Shown here piece by piece: positions 1-61,537 of a stretch of 64,000 nt of DNA. Position 1 is the first letter of the stretch; every line of letters begins with the position of its first letter. The DNA is from Phoebastria nigripes (Eukaryota; Chordata; Aves; Procellariiformes; Diomedeidae). Under the pieces are notes generated by a model that made no database searches, had not been told where the DNA came from, and saw nothing but the letters and a program-made list of their open reading frames with translations. The stretch is from positions 711,740-775,739 of the forward strand of contig JAYKAV010001798.1 in the NCBI GenBank assembly GCA_035582835.1, in the 5' to 3' direction. The position numbers and the translations under genes were made by a program.

Positions 1-3000
1 AGGTGCATCTGCCTCTTGTGCATTCTTAAATCTTTACCTAAATCTTAAATGTCTGCTTTCTTTCACCCTAACCATTCTGTTCTTGCAGAATATTCAGTGT
101 GAGAGGAATTAAAAGTTTACAGGTACAGATAGATGCTGGATGTTTTTAGTAGAGAATTAATGCTAATTTACTTTTTAAACTACATTTGTTTTGCCTCACA
201 AATTGCGATACTTCCTGTACTGTTCTAATACACTCATTTTACATAATAGGAAAATCACTAAATAGGCAAACATGCTTCAGGCTAAAAGAAAAGATCCTGA
301 AGATTTTTCTCCTTTCCCAAACCCATCTGATGGTTGTTTATAAAAATGAATAAGCTTTATTTATAGTAACTAGGTAGAGGCACAGAACAATAGGGTCTTT
401 CTCAAATACAAAACAATAGGTGTGAGGGACTGGAAGGAAAGCATAAGGAAACAATCTCACAGTCAGGGTGATACCCAGTAGTTTGAGGACAAGGAAAGCT
501 TGATGGCTGTTGGTATTTTTGAAGGCTTTGTGACAAGAAAGCTTTTGTGGAAGGACCTGAAGTATAATGAGGTAGTGCTAACAATGTTTTTACAAAGGTT
601 TCCTTCCATGCCTAAAGAACAGCAAAGGGGAGGAGTACAGTAAAAGTAGGCTTTTTTTTTTTTTTTAATCATCTCTCCTTAGCTCACACTGAAGATACTG
701 GATGAAAACAGATGAGCTAAGTGTGACCAGAAGGAGTGGAAACTCAGCTGCAAAAAGCCTTGAGCAGCAAATCTTTGCCATGATAGACAAGAGCTACCTA
801 ATGCTGTGACTCCACAGCCAGTAGAGCCTCTGCAGTAGCTTGCTGTTCTGACCTCTGCAGAGAGGCATTTTTCAGTCCAGGCTTTGCTCCCAGATGTTGT
901 CCTACCCCATCCTTTGTCCTGGCATGCATTTAATACTCTGAATCAACTAAAATCACTTCTGAAACGAACAAAAAAAAAAACCAAAACCAAACACCAGAAA
1001 AGCACCTGTGGGTTTTTTTTTGTTCTGTTTTGTTTCTGATTGTATTAATATGTTACCATTAAAATAGCACAGGTGGCTTCATGCCCCAGACCTGTTGCAA
1101 AGTAAGCAGTAAGAGTGTATGGCTGGGAGGAAGGCAGAGTTTTTGTTGTTCTACCTCTCTAGGATGTGCATTGCTGTGTAGCAGTTTGAGATTTTGTGTA
1201 ATCCTGCTTAACTGGGGACTGTTGCTGAGGTGGTTGTCTTCTACTCATCTGTCTCCCCTCTCTTCCTCCTTGCATTGGACCTAGTAGCTGTTTGGCCACA
1301 GAGTAAGGTTGGGGAGTAACCTGACGAAAACTCAGAAAGTGAGAAAGGGAAGGATTAGTTTTCTAACATCTGAGTTGACAGGGGTTTCAGAGGAGCAGGA
1401 CTGCCGCTCCTATCATAACCTGTGGTTTCTCGGGGTTAGCTGTCACGCCAGTTGTGGTAATGATGTACTCTTTTATGATACAGAATGAGGTGATGTTGTT
1501 TAGGGCATGCTGTCAAATTGAGCTCTAAATGGAAGCTGCCAAGAGGGAAGGATGTTGTCAGAAAGTAATTGTAAAGTACTTCCTGTCTCATGTTTGTTCT
1601 CATATTTCTGCTAGATTGTGATAGTAGAGGAAGAGAAATGGCATTGAGACATGAAATAGGCATGAATAATAGCCTGAGGATGGCTCTAAATTGGAAGGAA
1701 TATGAAAGATATTAGCAAAAGATCAAAGTTAAAAATGCTTATCAGTTTACAAACATGTATAGTAGTCATTAGGGTTCGTTGTCTCTAGTGCCTGAGAAGG
1801 AAAGAAACCCAAAGAAGTGACTGTCTGGACCTCTGTAGCCAAGTTGAACTCTTTAAAATTAGGTATCGGCAAGAAGATGCCCTGCTGGAAAGATTGATTT
1901 CTCAGTCTGCATAGAAGATGTAGTTATTCAGTGAATTTGGATTAATATGTTAAGGAGGTATGTCTGTGTGTGTGTGTGTAAACATTTCTTTGCTTCCACA
2001 CCCCCTTATCAGGTGGTGTGAAAAGAACCAAGCTTTAGTAGTCATAACAAGCATACTGAAGAAACTTATGAAATTCAGGCTGTTAAGCCAATTAAAACAA
2101 AAGAGCACATAATCCATCTGTAGCCTTGTCACCTTCTTCTACTAGCAGGCATTGTCTTCTATTATTAAAAGTTGGGGGGNAAAAAACCCGTAAGACTTTA
2201 CTGAACTGAGATGGAAGTTAAAATTGGACTTTCAAATACCAAATTCTTAATCACCCGAATTTAACAAGGAGACAGGAAGTGACACAAAGGAGTAACTTTA
2301 TGAATGACATAGCTAGAACAAAAGAGATGGAGACTTGATCCCCCTGCCCCCCTGCACCTTTTCATTAGTGTCCTAAATGCTAGGCAGCAAGAGACCTTAT
2401 CTTCCAAGTAAGAAATTGTAGGTGGTTCTTAAACTGATGTATTGTAAGTGTGCGTGTCTCAGTGTTATCTTTTGGAATTGGGTGAAAGAAATCTTAACTA
2501 AACCTAAGTATGTACTGTATTGGGCCCAAACAGTAGTGCTTTGGAAAAAATAGCTGTCTGTTTATGCCTGGCCTACACTTGTTTGGCTTGTTTTCAAGAG
2601 TTACTGATTCTGTTTTTTTAAACTAACATAGACAAAGTTCTTCAAGGTTAATTCTGTTACAGAATTATTAGTGAAAGATTAAGGGGGCTTTCTGTTTTGG
2701 CCTTCCAGGGCTTTATGACACGCAAAACTTGAAAAGTAGAACACTAAACTACATACAGGTGTGCAGCCTTTCCAGCCAGATCAGAGAGTGCAGAATCTAA
2801 TCACTGGGAGTTACCTGCCTTCAGGGCGATCGCGTTTGCTCCTGAAACATGGAGGAAAGAGTTGGAGAAGTCNGCAGAGCTGTGATTGATATGGGTAGCT
2901 TTGGGGATAAACTTTGGAGTGTGAGAGTACTGTGGTGTAGGGGATATAGATATGTTTCCTGATCAGAAGAGATGTGCAACTCTGCTGGGGTTCAGTGTAT

Positions 3001-3221
3001 TTTAACTCAGTATCTGCAAGTCTCACAAACCCCCCAGGAATTCCTAGCAGTGAGGTAGAGGTGGAACAGTATAATGAAAGATAAGTGAAAATATGACACA
3101 CAGAATCGTGTGTGTAGGCCAGTGTAGAAGGTGTTTGTATTAAGGGGAGAGGGGAAGGGACAGGTGGTAAATGATTTAAATGTATAAATAGGTTTTGGTG
3201 GCAGACTCATTGATACAGAGA

Positions 3222-4237
3222 TCATAGAATAGAATCATAGAATGGTTTGGGTTGGAAGGGACCTTTAAAGGTCATCTAGTCCAACCCCCCTGCCATGGGC
3301 AGGGACATCTTCAACTAGATCAGGTTGCTCAGAGCCCCCTCCAACCTGACCTTGAATGTTTCCAGGGATGGGGCATCTACCACCTCTCTGGGCAACCTGT
3401 TCCAGTGTTTCACCACCCTCATGGTGAAAAATTTCTTCCTTCTGTCTACTCTAAATCTACCCTCTTTTAGTTTAAAACCATTCCCCCTTGTCCTGTCGCA
3501 ACAGGCCCTACTAAAAAGTTTGTCCCCATCTTTCTTATAAGCCCCCTTTAAGTACTGAAAGGCTGCAGTAAGGTCTCCCCAAAGCCTTCTCTTCTCCAGG
3601 CTGAACAACCCCAACCCTCTCAGCCTTTCCTCATAGGAGAGAGGTGTTCCATCCCCCTGATCATTTTTGAGGCCCTTCTCTGGACCCGCTCCAACAGGTC
3701 CGTGTCCTTCCTGTACTGAGGGCTCCAGAGCTGGACACAGTACTCCAGATGGGGTCTCACCAGAGCGGAGTAGAGGGGCAGAATCACCTCCCTCGACCTG
3801 CTGGCCATGCTTCTTTTGATGCAGCCCAGGATATGGTTGGCCGCCTGGGCTGCGAGCGCACATTGCTGGCTCATGTCCAGCTTTTCAGCCACCAGTACCC
3901 CAAAGTCCTTCTCGGCAGGGCTGCTCTCAATCCCTTCATCCCCCAGCCTATATTGATACTGGGGGTTGCCCCGACCCAGGTGCAGGACCTTGCACTTGGC
4001 CTTGTTGAACCTCAGGAGGTTCACACGGGCCCACTTCTCCAGCTTGTCCAGGTCCCTCTGGATGCCATCCAGTCCCTCAGGTGTGTTGACTGCACCACTC
4101 AGCTTGGTGTCATCTGCAAACTTGCTGAGGGTGCACTCGATCCCACTGTGTATGTCATTGATGAAGATACTAAACAGTACTGGTCCCAATACGGACCCCT
4201 GAGGGACACCACTTGTCACCGATCTCCATCCAGATAA
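3222..4237 (-). mobile_element. CR1 LINE fragment, 5'-truncated, with reverse transcriptase remnant
   Basis: On the minus strand the element ends in the CR1 3' tail, seen on the plus strand as repeated ATCATAGAAT next to GGTTTGGGTTGGAAGGGACC. Minus-strand reading gives a reverse transcriptase segment from about 4219 to 3620 with [12 protein letters not shown], the catalytic-box variant FADDTK and KCKVLHLG. The C-terminal part, with [11 protein letters not shown] and [11 protein letters not shown], reads in another frame down to 3315. The copy therefore carries at least one frameshift and has lost the endonuclease and the 5' part of the reverse transcriptase. It is a dead copy, antisense to ARFGEF1. 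Confidence 0.95.
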
Positions 4238-5091
4238 GGCACTGGATTTTGTTAACAGCTTTTATATGTCCTCTTCCCTGAATGATGTTTCCATTAGCAG
4301 AAGCAGGGTATTGATAAGTCCTGGGGAGATATTGAATCTTGCGCAGAGAGGGTAAGAATGAAGGATGGTGGTATGAATTTCAGCTTACCACTTCTTGGTT
4401 TTTAGAAGGCCGGTGACATGTAGACTGAATTTTGGGAGGAAAAAAAGAACAGTAGCAGTGCTCAGAGACTTAAGTTCCTTTAACGAAGCCATTGTGTACA
4501 GTTTGCCTACCTCTGTGATTTCTTTTCTTGAGTTGGTTGGGTGTTTTTTGAATTTTTTTTTTTTTCTTTTGATTTTTGATAAAAAAAGACTTCTGTTGGG
4601 CATTTAGGCAGTACTACTTTGTAGATTGTAGCGTGAGATGCTGTTTAGTGGTCATGCAGATAAGAATGTATACTCTTCAGTAAGAAATGTAAGTACAGTC
4701 ATCCATATATGTACCTCCCTATTTCCACTGATGAGAGAACTGAGGCACCATGGGTAGAATAAGAAGGGAACTTAAGTGGACTGCTTATCTAGGAGTAGAA
4801 TTCAGGTCTCTTCAGCAGCAGCTCAGTGAGGTGGGTCTTTGATTTTCTTTTTCCTGTTAAGCTCTACAGTGATTTTTAAAGGGTTTGAGTGAGCAATGGG
4901 TACTCTCTGTCCGCTTGTTGGTGCCACATGTGGACAGAGATGCTGACAATGTCATTAAGAGAAATGAGGCATGGTTTCATGAGTAAATTACACAACACTT
5001 AAAATAACTTTTGTTTTTAACTGATAAACGTACAAACGTATGAGCTTTCCAGTGCTTCCAGTTCTTTCTTGGTTACCCTAACCGTCCCATT

Positions 5092-5125
5092 AAATCATTA
5101 ACTCTGTCAAATCATTAACTCTGTT
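5092..5125. repeat. 17-bp tandem duplication
   Basis: AAATCATTAACTCTGT followed by C or T occurs twice head-to-tail, differing only in the last base. It lies in an ARFGEF1 intron and has no apparent function. Confidence 0.85.
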
Positions 5126-5725
5126 AAAGTCTTTAATGTATAAAATTCCCTGACTACTTCTACTGGAGTACAATGATCAGTATGAACGTGATTGTTCTAT
5201 TGTGGACCAAGCTCTTCCCCTTTCCTTCCAGTCTCCGACACGCACCCTGACAATGTCTTCACACCCTGTCCTCAGCTTTCATCTGCCTCTATTTCTGCTC
5301 TTTAATCCAGCCTGCCTCTACCTCACATAAAGACAATGTGTTCTTACTTCTGCATTACCTGATCTTTTAGAGGCTTATTTGCATATCTTTTTGTAAGGGG
5401 GGGAAAAAAAAAAAAGAGAAATTACTTTTATTAACTACCTCTGTGATAACGCCATTGGTAACTCTTGCTGTTATATGCTATGAAACGTGTATTACCTAGA
5501 TATGTTGATTAAAAACACTCTCAATTTAATATAACTGATATGTATGATGTTCCAATATGGCTACAAGAGTACATGGGAAAACTTAATTAAACTGCAGTTC
5601 AAGATACGTACTTAGTTATATTTTAAAAGTAATCCAATTTTGATATTTATTCATTTGCAAACTATTTGATTGACAAGATAAGTTTTGACTGGAAAATATA
5701 TATATGTGTGTGTTTGTTTGTTTAG

Positions 5726-56499
<50,774 letters not shown>

Positions 56500-56549
56500 C
56501 AGATAGTGACTGAGTATTGCTCTGTTTAAAAATTTATATTCCTCAGCTA

Positions 56550-56555
56550 AATAAA
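56550..56555 (+). promoter_or_regulatory. ARFGEF1: Proximal poly(A) signal AATAAA
   Basis: Canonical AATAAA 51 bases after the ARFGEF1 stop, within CTAAATAAAAGGGCC. If used, it would give a 3'UTR of only about 70-80 bases. No strong GU-rich element directly downstream was seen. Confidence 0.5.
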
Positions 56556-57206
56556 AGGGCCAGGTAGCTGAGCCATTCTGTCTGGATATCCATAAAAATG
56601 GTTTCTTTGTATGGCAATGTGTATCCAAGGGTTAATGGTACAGATGCTTACAACTGTAACTAAGGCTTGCAACACTCCAGTCCCTTTATTTCCTGATGGA
56701 TTATCTCTATCGGTTTCTCTTACCTGGCTCATGCTGAGCACAGAGCCAGTTTTTAGCACAGTCCTCTTGTCAGCATGGGCTGCAATATCCTTTACTGTCC
56801 TAGACAGCAGTATAGCAACAGATGTTTATGGCGGGTGTGAAAGTAAAATGTACCCAAAGAACTATATATGTAAAGGTTTGAGCTTCTGCAAGAAGTACAA
56901 CTCAGGAGAGCTGTATTTTGAAGGATAAAATGTTTATAGTGAAAAGAAAATGGAGATTATTGTTCATGGTAAAAGATATTTAGCAACTATGTCTGATATT
57001 CTTATTCTAAGATTTTTGCACACTCAGGCTGTCTGAGACATTGGTAATCATCCTTCTGTGAAAAATGTACAGAGATGCAGGTCTGTAATATAAACTCTTT
57101 AACACTATACAGTTCTTCCTGAATTGTTTTATTTCTGTATTATTGATTTGCTGAAAACCCATAACACTTCATTGTTTACCAAATGCACTAGAAGTTTGGG
57201 TTTATT

Positions 57207-57281
57207 TTTTTGGGTTGTGATTTTTTTTTTCCTTTTTTTTTTTCCTTTTTCTTTTTTTTTTTGTTTGTTTGTTTGTTTGTT
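57207..57281. repeat. T-rich tract with (TTTG)5 in the 3'UTR
   Basis: Long T runs broken by CC or C, ending in five TTTG units. It lies within the ARFGEF1 3'UTR and could offer U/GU-binding protein sites. Confidence 0.85.
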
Positions 57282-57787
57282 TCATTGTAGCCGAGAAGTT
57301 AGTGTTGCTGACTTTTGTCAAGAACAGAGGTAGAAATATCATGACTGACATAACTACCTGTAATATACTTGTTTTAGGGCTTTTAACTATAACGAGCCAT
57401 TGAAATGATGATCCTTCAAGGACTGGAACTTGAATCACTGCAAACAAGTCTAGGTTGTGTCTGCTGTCAGATGTTTTTTGTTTGATGTAGATTTCACTCT
57501 TATGTACAGAATTTAATGTTGAATATATTCAAGTAACAAATCTGGCATGGTTTGGGGATGGTTAAATTTATTGGAAATGTATTCATACTGTGAATTGTGC
57601 TCTGATGGTTAAAAAGACAAGATTGTCAAGCATTCTGTATTACAATGGATGTAGAAATTTTTTTCAGATGGACAAAATGTATATGGTACAGATATGTAAA
57701 GTTTTCTATGTAAAAAAAAAAAATTCTGTACAACTTTCTGTACAATATTTGGTTCTCATCTGGCATATTCTAATCAGGTTATAGGTC

Positions 57788-57793
57788 AATAAA
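57788..57793 (+). promoter_or_regulatory. ARFGEF1: Distal poly(A) signal AATAAA
   Basis: Canonical AATAAA in GGTCAATAAAGTTTTTG, followed by a TTTTTG/TCTTTC downstream element. It is the best candidate for the main ARFGEF1 3' end, with cleavage expected around 57,805-57,815. Confidence 0.85.
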
Positions 57794-57810
57794 GTTTTTG
57801 AACTCTTTCA

Positions 57811-60674
57811 TCAGTGCAATCAAAACCAGTCTAATCCACAGCTACTTGTTTTACAGTTTCCTTTGCCTCTCACGCTCTCGTTTCAAAAGAACAAACCCCA
57901 GCCCTCTGGGGGCAGAGAGGTGGATGCCTTTTGGTTGACTAGGATGCGTCTTCTCACGTCTTCTCACTGTTAGGCAAACGCAGGGTGAAAAAGAATGGTA
58001 AGTTTAAAAANAAAAAAAAAAAAAAAAAAGGAAGAATAAAAGTGCTTTTAGGTGGACTAGTCAAATGAACCCTGTAATGCTGCACAGAGAGAAACTCAAA
58101 TACCCCGTTTTGCTTTCTGGGGATTAAGATACTGATACAAAACAGACTATGGAATAAGGGCGATGGGAGGCAAAGGCTGGGATTGCAGTTCATCTGACTG
58201 CTGACTCGGAATACATCAGCCACCTGAGCCTTGTCAGCATCTTCGATTTTGTAAGTAAAAGTGGAATTGGATTGTTCTCCAATATGTTCTCACAAAACTC
58301 ACGACTAGCAAAGGAGAGAAGTGTGAAGACTGAGAAAGTGGATGAGGGAGCCTAATCTCAGAGGGGAATGAGTCTCCCTGTAGCTGTTCACAGCAGGCTC
58401 CAGAAGTAAGCGTAAGCAGTTCAATGAAATAGCTATGGGAAAGCCAGTGAAGGGAATTAAAAGGCATGACCTGTGACTAGAGTTTTCCCATAATGTTAAT
58501 TGGGGTGGAGCAAAAGCAAATGGCATTTATCAAAGTCAGAAGGGAGAATTGAGGTTACTTTAATTAATTGTAATTGTACAGCCTTTCCTCATGGCTGTAT
58601 TTTATTTTTTCAGTTTGTTGTGTAATGTTTAAATCTTAAACCACTGTACAAGGCCAGACCTGAGGTCTTTCTTGTCTGTTTGACAGTGATCAGTAATAAT
58701 TCTTAGAAAGTATAATGTGTCCCATCCCTATTGATGTCATATTCTCCCCCGTGCCTGTGGCAAGCGGTGTTCTTGGTACCATTGTCAAGGTGTTCCTGGC
58801 ACTGTTACCCAGAGCACTGTTTTAACAGCTATTTACCTATCTGTTACCCATGTGTCTGCCTAATTCCTGTTTAAATGTCTGTGATCAAGGTTCAGCATTC
58901 AGTGGCAGCGAGTACAACAGATTATCTAAAAAGTTTGGTAGTTTGGGTTGGGTTTTTTGTTTTAAACCTGCATTGTTCTGTTGTGTACTCCCATTTAGTA
59001 ATGACTTTTTTTACAGCATGACCTTCTCATGCCTTACCTTATTTATTGCTTATGAGGAAAAGGCCTAATAGCTGTTTAGTCTTGGTTCATTGGAAACTGA
59101 ACTCTTGTATCATCGTTACTCTTTTCTGTACCTCTCTTTAGTTCTTGCAGTGCCAGAACTGCATTGGCTGTACTCTGGGTATCGGGTGCAACTTGCAGCT
59201 CTCTAACCGCTCTACAATCATCTACAACGATTATCAGAAAAGTGGGGTCAGGGGCAGGAAATGGGTTCTGTTTTAGTCATCTCAACTTGCAGCTCAGGAC
59301 TGTGGATTGCAGCTGCATTTATTTTGCAGATGAGACTGTCATGATGATAAAAAAAAATTTAAAAAATTTAGGAAGGGAGGCAGAAAGGCCCTGCCTACAG
59401 CTGAACTTTGGGTATGCAGAGGAAGCTGAAGGAAAGATTTAGAAAGGAAAGACATGAAGGACCAAGAGTATCCCAAGTGGCAGCCTGGCTGCCAAAGGGA
59501 GGGTAGCTGTAAGGAAGAGTGTAATTCACTGCACTAAGTGCTGTTGAGCAGTGAAGTTAAAGTAATCAGTGGTTTCAGGTCACTACAGAGGTGAAGGAAG
59601 CAACTTAAAGGGGGGCTGCGCGCTGTCCTAGACTTGAGGAAACGAACGCCAGCCTGTGATGGTCAGTGACGTTTACAAAAATTCCTGCAGTTAAATGAGG
59701 CTGACTTTTTAGGATAACACTAACTTTATGCTTCTATCAGGGGGTAAAACTTCAATCAAAGTTCAGGGAATAAAGAAAAATTAAACTATGTAGGCCACTA
59801 GATGAGGAAGAAGAGAAGACAAGCTCTGTATCTAGCCTGGAGTTAGTGCAGTGAATGTATCACAAAGTTCAACTCATAAAGCAGCCAAAAAGTCACCAGG
59901 CATCAAAAACAAGGGGAAGGCTGGCAGGTGACAAATTGAGAGGCTCTATGGTAGGGCAGTAACTGTATTATGAAACATTTTCACCTTAGCTGCTTAAAAT
60001 TATTTTGGGATTCCTGCCTCTGGGAAATGCAGACTCAAGCAGCCATGAGGCCTACATGACACGCTCTAGCCTAGGTCTTGGATTACACTAACATCCCTGT
60101 ATTACTGGCCGTTACTGTCACACCCAAACTGATGAACGTGATAAGCTTTTTAGCTGATGAGCCAGAAACTCACAGTAAGAATTAGCCTGATTTGGCACAT
60201 CCTCTCTGGGAAGGAACGTGCTAAACCCGTGAAGAAGCCAAGCGCAACCCAGCGTTGAAGTACGTCTCTCTTGGCAAGCATCTCTTGCCTGCTGTTGTCA
60301 CAGAACTGCTGTGGCCTTCAAGCAGGTAGACAGAAGCTTGAAGGTGGCATTTTAGTAAAAATAAATTTTTACAAATTGTTTTGGTTTCATCATCTGTTTT
60401 TCCCTGCTGGTCAAGCTTTGGCCTCTGGGTGGGAAGTCCTAACCAAGAGGAAAGTCACAGCCTTACCCTTGCTTCACCTTGGCGTTTCAGTTCACTGAAC
60501 TCCTCAAATCTTTCTTCCATCTACACGTCCTTCTTGCTAAAGCTCTGTGCTTTTATTCAGCAACTTTTTCATGTGTTTTTCCAGCTTCTTTGAAGACCGC
60601 CTTAACGTTCTAGTTTGTTCATGACTAAATGTAAGCTGAAGCAAATGATAAATTAAGAAAACTGAAGTCTGCTT
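57811..60674. other. Intergenic region between convergent genes
   Basis: About 2.9 kb between the two 3' ends. Only short open frames without family support, an A-run with an N at 58011, and unremarkable AT-rich sequence. No repeat family was recognised. Confidence 0.7.
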
Positions 60675-61310
60675 TCACATTTTTAGTAACAAAATAATTT
60701 ATTAACTCTTAAATCAGAACCATAAATTAAATATATGCAACAATATCTGTATTTCCAGCACATAACAGGTTAGGGAACACAAGATACATCGCTAATAGTC
60801 ATTTTTCCATGAAACTGTTTGGTGAGCTTTCATGCAGGATAGCACTCATCACTGTATGAAAAGCACATGCCCTTCTCCAAGTTATTTACTCTTTTGGTAA
60901 AAGCTTAAAATGCACCTCTGCTGTTGGGTTACTCTATTTCCAGACAGTTTTGGAGTTTGGCTATAAACAAAGCTAAAAATTAACTTCGATTTAATATCAA
61001 ATTCACACACACACACTCTGTTTTTGTGGTAAGTCCAGCGCTGAGGCTGAAACTTAACTTGTATAAAAAGTGCAAAAACCACCAAGCTATTCCTCCACTT
61101 CCCACGTCACGTAATATAAAACATCCCTGCTCTACATCTCCNTTATACTGCAGCTTCTGTTACTTCATTATTGCTATTTTAAATTACACAAACAGCTCCA
61201 CACTATGTACACGGAAGAGAACCATCCCTACAAGAGACCCTGGAAAGTGCAGTAGTGCTGAACAGTCCCTCCTCTGCGGCAAGGCACAGCTGGTTCACGC
61301 GGGGCTCGAG
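60675..61310 (-). other. CSPP1: CSPP1 3'UTR
   Basis: From the TGA at 61313-61311 to just beyond the poly(A) signal at 60703-60698 on the minus strand. It contains a short AC repeat near 61003-61015 and an N at 61142. The end is inferred. Confidence 0.6.
60698..60703 (-). promoter_or_regulatory. CSPP1: Poly(A) signal AATAAA for CSPP1
   Basis: Minus-strand AGTTAATAAATTATTTTG. It is the only canonical AATAAA I saw between the stop codon and the intergenic region, about 610 bases after the stop. Confidence 0.6.
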
Positions 61311-61537
61311 TCAGCCATGCGCAGTTGAGAGGCCTTGCCAACTCAGCGGTAGCGTGTTTTCGGGTGAAAGCTTTGCTGGGCTTGACTGTTCAGCCATGAG
61401 CCTTTGGAGTGTCTCTGAAGTTCCTGGTCGCAGCCAGGGCTCTGTTGCAACCGTGTCAACAGAGCTGGGCCGTCTGCCAGCATTAGATGGAGCGTGCTTC
61501 AAAAGCTCATCCGCTTCTCCTAAGGAGATGTTATCAC
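61311..61537 (-). CDS. CSPP1: CSPP1 terminal coding exon
   Basis: 227 nt: two bases completing a codon, 74 codons and TGA. The acceptor CTCCTCTCTCAG is good. The product is polar and Ser/Pro-rich, with the conserved-looking core SSVDTVATEPWLRPGTSETL and final AHG. The open frame extends upstream of the acceptor to 61613, but that part is intronic. Confidence 0.8.

Larger units (their letters stand above)
1..5725 (+). other. ARFGEF1: ARFGEF1 intron (3' part of an upstream intron)
   Basis: No coding exon is recognisable before 5726. The preceding DCB exons of the family were not found, so this is taken as intron. It holds one antisense CR1 fragment (3222-4237), short poly-T and TG runs, and a 17-bp tandem duplication at 5092-5125. 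The acceptor at its 3' end is a TATATA/TG/TTTG repeat followed by TAG. Confidence 0.8.
56500..57810 (+). other. ARFGEF1: ARFGEF1 3'UTR
   Basis: About 1.3 kb from the stop codon to just beyond the distal poly(A) signal. It includes a proximal AATAAA, a T-rich tract with a TTTG repeat, and AU-rich sequence towards the end. The exact cleavage site is inferred from the signal, not seen. Confidence 0.85.

Noticed and set aside
3749..4237. 162-codon plus-strand open frame
   Set aside because: It is the antisense shadow of the CR1 reverse transcriptase remnant, which has recognisable motifs on the minus strand.
59164..59442. 92-codon plus-strand open frame between the two genes
   Set aside because: No recognised domain, no promoter or splice context, and it lies in a short intergenic space between two 3' ends.
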